Source: JAVKFF01 sp040226215 (GTDB lineage: Bacteria > Pseudomonadota > Alphaproteobacteria > DSM-16000 > Inquilinaceae). From it: a stretch of DNA of 23,518 nucleotides. Of this stretch, positions 21,270 through 23,518 are shown one piece after another. The stretch's first letter is position 1; each line of letters starts with the position of its first letter. The notes under the pieces were generated by a model that saw nothing but the letters and a program-made list of their open reading frames with translations, searched no databases and was not told the origin of the DNA. Where the stretch lies: NCBI GenBank assembly GCA_040226215.1, contig JAVKFF010000170.1, forward strand, positions 1-23,518, read 5' to 3'. Both the position numbers and the translations under genes were made by a program.

Positions 21270-23518
21270 TCAGTTCACCCGCACCCGCCGGGTCAGCAGC
21301 CGGTCGAAGGCGCCGATCTGGCGCTGCGCCAGGCCGTAGATCGTGTCCTCCGGGTAGTGTCCCTCGGGGTCGGCGGTTCCCGCCTGCATTCCGGTCAGCA
21401 GGAACAGCGCGTCCTCGATCGTGTCCATGACGTGGACATGGAAGCGGCCGGCCTCGATGGCCTCGCCGACCTCGTCCATCAGCACAAGGTGGCGGGCATT
21501 GCTCGCCGGCACGATGACGCCCTGGCTGCCGTTCAGCGGGCCGCGGTCGCGGCAGACGTGGAAGAAGCCCTCCACCTTGTGGCTGACGCCGCCCACCGCC
21601 TGGGCCTGCCCGCGCTGGTTGACCGAGCCGGTGATCGCCAGGTCCTGGCGGATCGGCACCCCCGCCAGGTCCGACAGGATGGCCACAAGCTCCGCCATCG
21701 AGGCGCTGTCGCCCTCGACCCCGCCATAGGACTGCTCGAAGGTGATGGTGGCGTTGAAGCTGGGCGGGTTGAGGCGGCCGAAATGGCCCTGCAGGAAGCC
21801 CTGGATGACCAGCGCGCCCTTCTGCTGAATGGGGCCCGACATGGCCGCCTCCCGCTCGATATTGAGCACGCCGTCATGGCCGGCGGAGGTCCGCGCGGTG
21901 ATGCGTGCCGGCAGACCGAAGGCGTGGTCGCCCATTTCGCGCACGGTCAGTCCGTTGACCTGGCCGATCACCGCGCCGGCGACGTCGACCATCATCGTGC
22001 CCTCGGTGATCGCCTCCCGGCTCAGATCCTCGATCCGCTCGTTTCGCGCCTGGCGGCCCTCGATGGCCTGTCGCACGCTCGCCTCGTCGATCTCGCCGCC
22101 CTGTCCGTTGCCGCGGGCAATGATCGCGGCCTCGTGGATGACGTCCTCGAACAGCTCGAACCGCGCGGTGATGCGATCGCGCCGGTCGGCCCAGCGCGCG
22201 GCCATGCCGAGAATGCGTTGCATGGCCGGGCCGGCGATGCCGATGTCCAGGTTCCGCCGGGCAACGCCGGCGATCAGGCTGCGATAGGTGCCCACGGCTT
22301 CTGGCGTCGCCGGCATCTCGGTGTCGATGTCCGCCTTGATCTTGAAGTGGGAGCGAAACTCCGGATCCACCGAGAAGAAGGTGTAGTACCAGGCCGGGGC
22401 GCCGACGATCACCACCTTGACCTTGAGCGGGATCGGCTTCGGCCGAGGCGCGTTGGCGATCGGGATGCCGGCTGCCCGATGGCGCTCCTCGAGCTCGATG
22501 CAGCCATCCCGGAGCGCCGCCTTCAGCGCCATCCAGACCCAGGCGTCGCGGGCGATGGCCTCGGCCCGCAGCACCAGAACCCCACCATTGGCCCGATGCA
22601 GCGCGCCGCCGCGGATCATGGTGAAGTCGGTGGCCAGCGTGCCCTGGATCTGGTTGTACTCGATCAGCCCGAACAGGTTCTCATAGGTCGGGTTGCCTTC
22701 CAGGATGACCGGCGTTCCCTCCGCCTCCGAATTGTCCACCAGCACGTTGACCGCGTAGCGTCGCATGGCGACGTCCAGCGTCTTGGGCTCCACGTCGGGG
22801 CGCAGCAGCGCGAGATTGTCGAGCACGTCCTGACGCATGGCGACGAGCCAGGCCCCGAGCCCCGCAACCTCGTTGAAATGCGCGGCTATCTCCTCGAACT
22901 GCGGCGCCATCGCCTGGTCGGCCGCCTCGCGCTCGTAGTCCTTCAGCCACCGGCCGAACTCGGCCTGCCGCTTGACCCGGACCAGGTTGACCGAGGCCAG
23001 CTTCTCCAGCATCTCGCGCTGCGCTGTGAGCAGGCGGTCGCGCTCCTCGTCGGACAGTTCGGGCATCTGCTGCTGCTCGGGATCGGCTCCCTTGGGGATG
23101 AAGCCCAGCGTGCCGCTCTGGCTCTGCACCAGAGCCAGGCCCCGGCCCTCCGCTTCCTTGCGGATGGCGTCGAGCTGCTGGCCGACATCCTGCTGCAGCG
23201 CCTCGCGCCGCGCCTTGACGGGCGCCTGGTACTCCTCGCTGTTGAGAAGATCGACCACGCTCTCGCGCAGCCGCGGCACCAGCGCGGACATCGCGTCACG
23301 GAAGCGTCGGCCGACACCCGCCGGCACCCGGAAGGGTCGGGGGCGGGAAGGATGGCGAAAATTGTTCAGATACAGCCAGTCGTTCGGCTTGTCCTTGCGC
23401 GCAGGCTGGCGCCGGCGTTCCAGCGACGCGGTCATGCGGCCCGACCGGTCGGGCCCGATGACGAAGATGTTGTAGCCGGGCTTGTCGGCGGCGAGGCCGA
23501 AATCGATGGCGTCGCGCG
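21270..23518 (-). CDS. Lon-related AAA-family ATP-dependent protease (N-terminus beyond window)
   Basis: A partial gene: 748 residues are visible and the frame runs off the window end, so probably about 50 N-terminal residues are missing. The visible start (RDAIDFGLAADKPGYNIFV) leads into a Walker-A-like GPDRSGRMT, in which Arg and Met replace the usual Lys and Ser/Thr. A long helical insertion rich in Glu/Arg/Gln follows, then the AAA core, and a C-terminal Lon proteolytic domain. The catalytic serine is in EGDSASMAE (codon at 21707-21705) and the lysine in GGVSHKVEGFF (codon at 21578-21576). They are 43 residues apart, as in E. coli Lon (Ser679, Lys722). The layout matches the Lon-like AAA_32/YcbZ (LonH) group rather than canonical LonA. 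An internal ATG at 23435 is not the true start. Confidence 0.9.
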   Translation of the reverse strand, partial: RDAIDFGLAADKPGYNIFVIGPDRSGRMTASLERRRQPARKDKPNDWLYLNNFRHPSRPRPFRVPAGVGRRFRDAMSALVPRLRESVVDLLNSEEYQAPVKARREALQQDVGQQLDAIRKEAEGRGLALVQSQSGTLGFIPKGADPEQQQMPELSDEERDRLLTAQREMLEKLASVNLVRVKRQAEFGRWLKDYEREAADQAMAPQFEEIAAHFNEVAGLGAWLVAMRQDVLDNLALLRPDVEPKTLDVAMRRYAVNVLVDNSEAEGTPVILEGNPTYENLFGLIEYNQIQGTLATDFTMIRGGALHRANGGVLVLRAEAIARDAWVWMALKAALRDGCIELEERHRAAGIPIANAPRPKPIPLKVKVVIVGAPAWYYTFFSVDPEFRSHFKIKADIDTEMPATPEAVGTYRSLIAGVARRNLDIGIAGPAMQRILGMAARWADRRDRITARFELFEDVIHEAAIIARGNGQGGEIDEASVRQAIEGRQARNERIEDLSREAITEGTMMVDVAGAVIGQVNGLTVREMGDHAFGLPARITARTSAGHDGVLNIEREAAMSGPIQQKGALVIQGFLQGHFGRLNPPSFNATITFEQSYGGVEGDSASMAELVAILSDLAGVPIRQDLAITGSVNQRGQAQAVGGVSHKVEGFFHVCRDRGPLNGSQGVIVPASNARHLVLMDEVGEAIEAGRFHVHVMDTIEDALFLLTGMQAGTADPEGHYPEDTIYGLAQRQIGAFDRLLTRRVRVN

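Overview
This 23.5 kb window is dense, high-GC bacterial chromosome. Gene content and order point to an alphaproteobacterium, probably of the Rhodospirillales type (inference from a fabI/aroC block beside pdxH and an HDAC-like/xseB/ispA/dxs/tlyA block). I see no rRNA, tRNA, CRISPR array, insertion sequence, integrase or phage gene. No gene-free stretch exceeds 300 bases; the longest is the 200-base divergent gap at 12148-12347. Most of the window is ordinary core metabolism and envelope function.

Layout. (1) 1-2031, minus strand: pdxH (vitamin B6) and a YihY/BrkB-type membrane protein. (2) 2053-5891, plus strand: a sigma70-like promoter, fabI, a GNAT acetyltransferase, aroC, an exported peptidoglycan-binding-domain protein overlapping aroC by 13 bases, and an AhpD-like CxxC protein. 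A perfect 11-bp hairpin at 5914-5942 closes this unit. (3) 5961-6487, minus strand: two small unrecognised genes, an exported 130-residue Pro-rich protein and a 40-residue acidic protein whose Shine-Dalgarno overlaps the stop of the first. (4) 6597-12147, minus strand: an HDAC-family amidohydrolase, xseB, ispA, dxs, gloA (glyoxalase I) and tlyA. This is the isoprenoid-precursor and prenyl-chain cluster, with glyoxalase inserted between dxs and tlyA. (5) 12348-16747, plus strand: a two-gene RND efflux unit (adaptor and pump, no outer-membrane factor). The adaptor starts with TTG and its ribosome binding site lies in a hairpin. (6) 16767-19972, minus strand: mak-like fructokinase, then ALDH7 (piperidine-6-carboxylate dehydrogenase), a DUF423 membrane protein and a TusA-like protein. 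(7) 20115-21230, plus: a TelA-family protein. (8) 21270 to the window end, minus: a Lon-related AAA protease with an intact Ser-Lys dyad and a degenerate Walker A, truncated by the window edge.

How the genes fit together. dxs makes DXP for the MEP pathway, and IspA condenses C5 units to farnesyl diphosphate. Dxs uses pyruvate plus glyceraldehyde-3-phosphate, and triose phosphates also give rise to methylglyoxal, the glyoxalase substrate. fabI and aroC serve fatty acid and aromatic biosynthesis. ALDH7 belongs to lysine/pipecolate catabolism.

Nothing here is a clear new defence or biosynthetic system. The points most worth a second look are small: the 5961-6487 mini-operon with its duplicated stop region, the hairpin-masked TTG start of the efflux adaptor, the single-aspartate transmembrane relay of the RND pump, the dxs stop codon inside a hairpin loop, and a possible 29-residue coupled leader ORF before tlyA.
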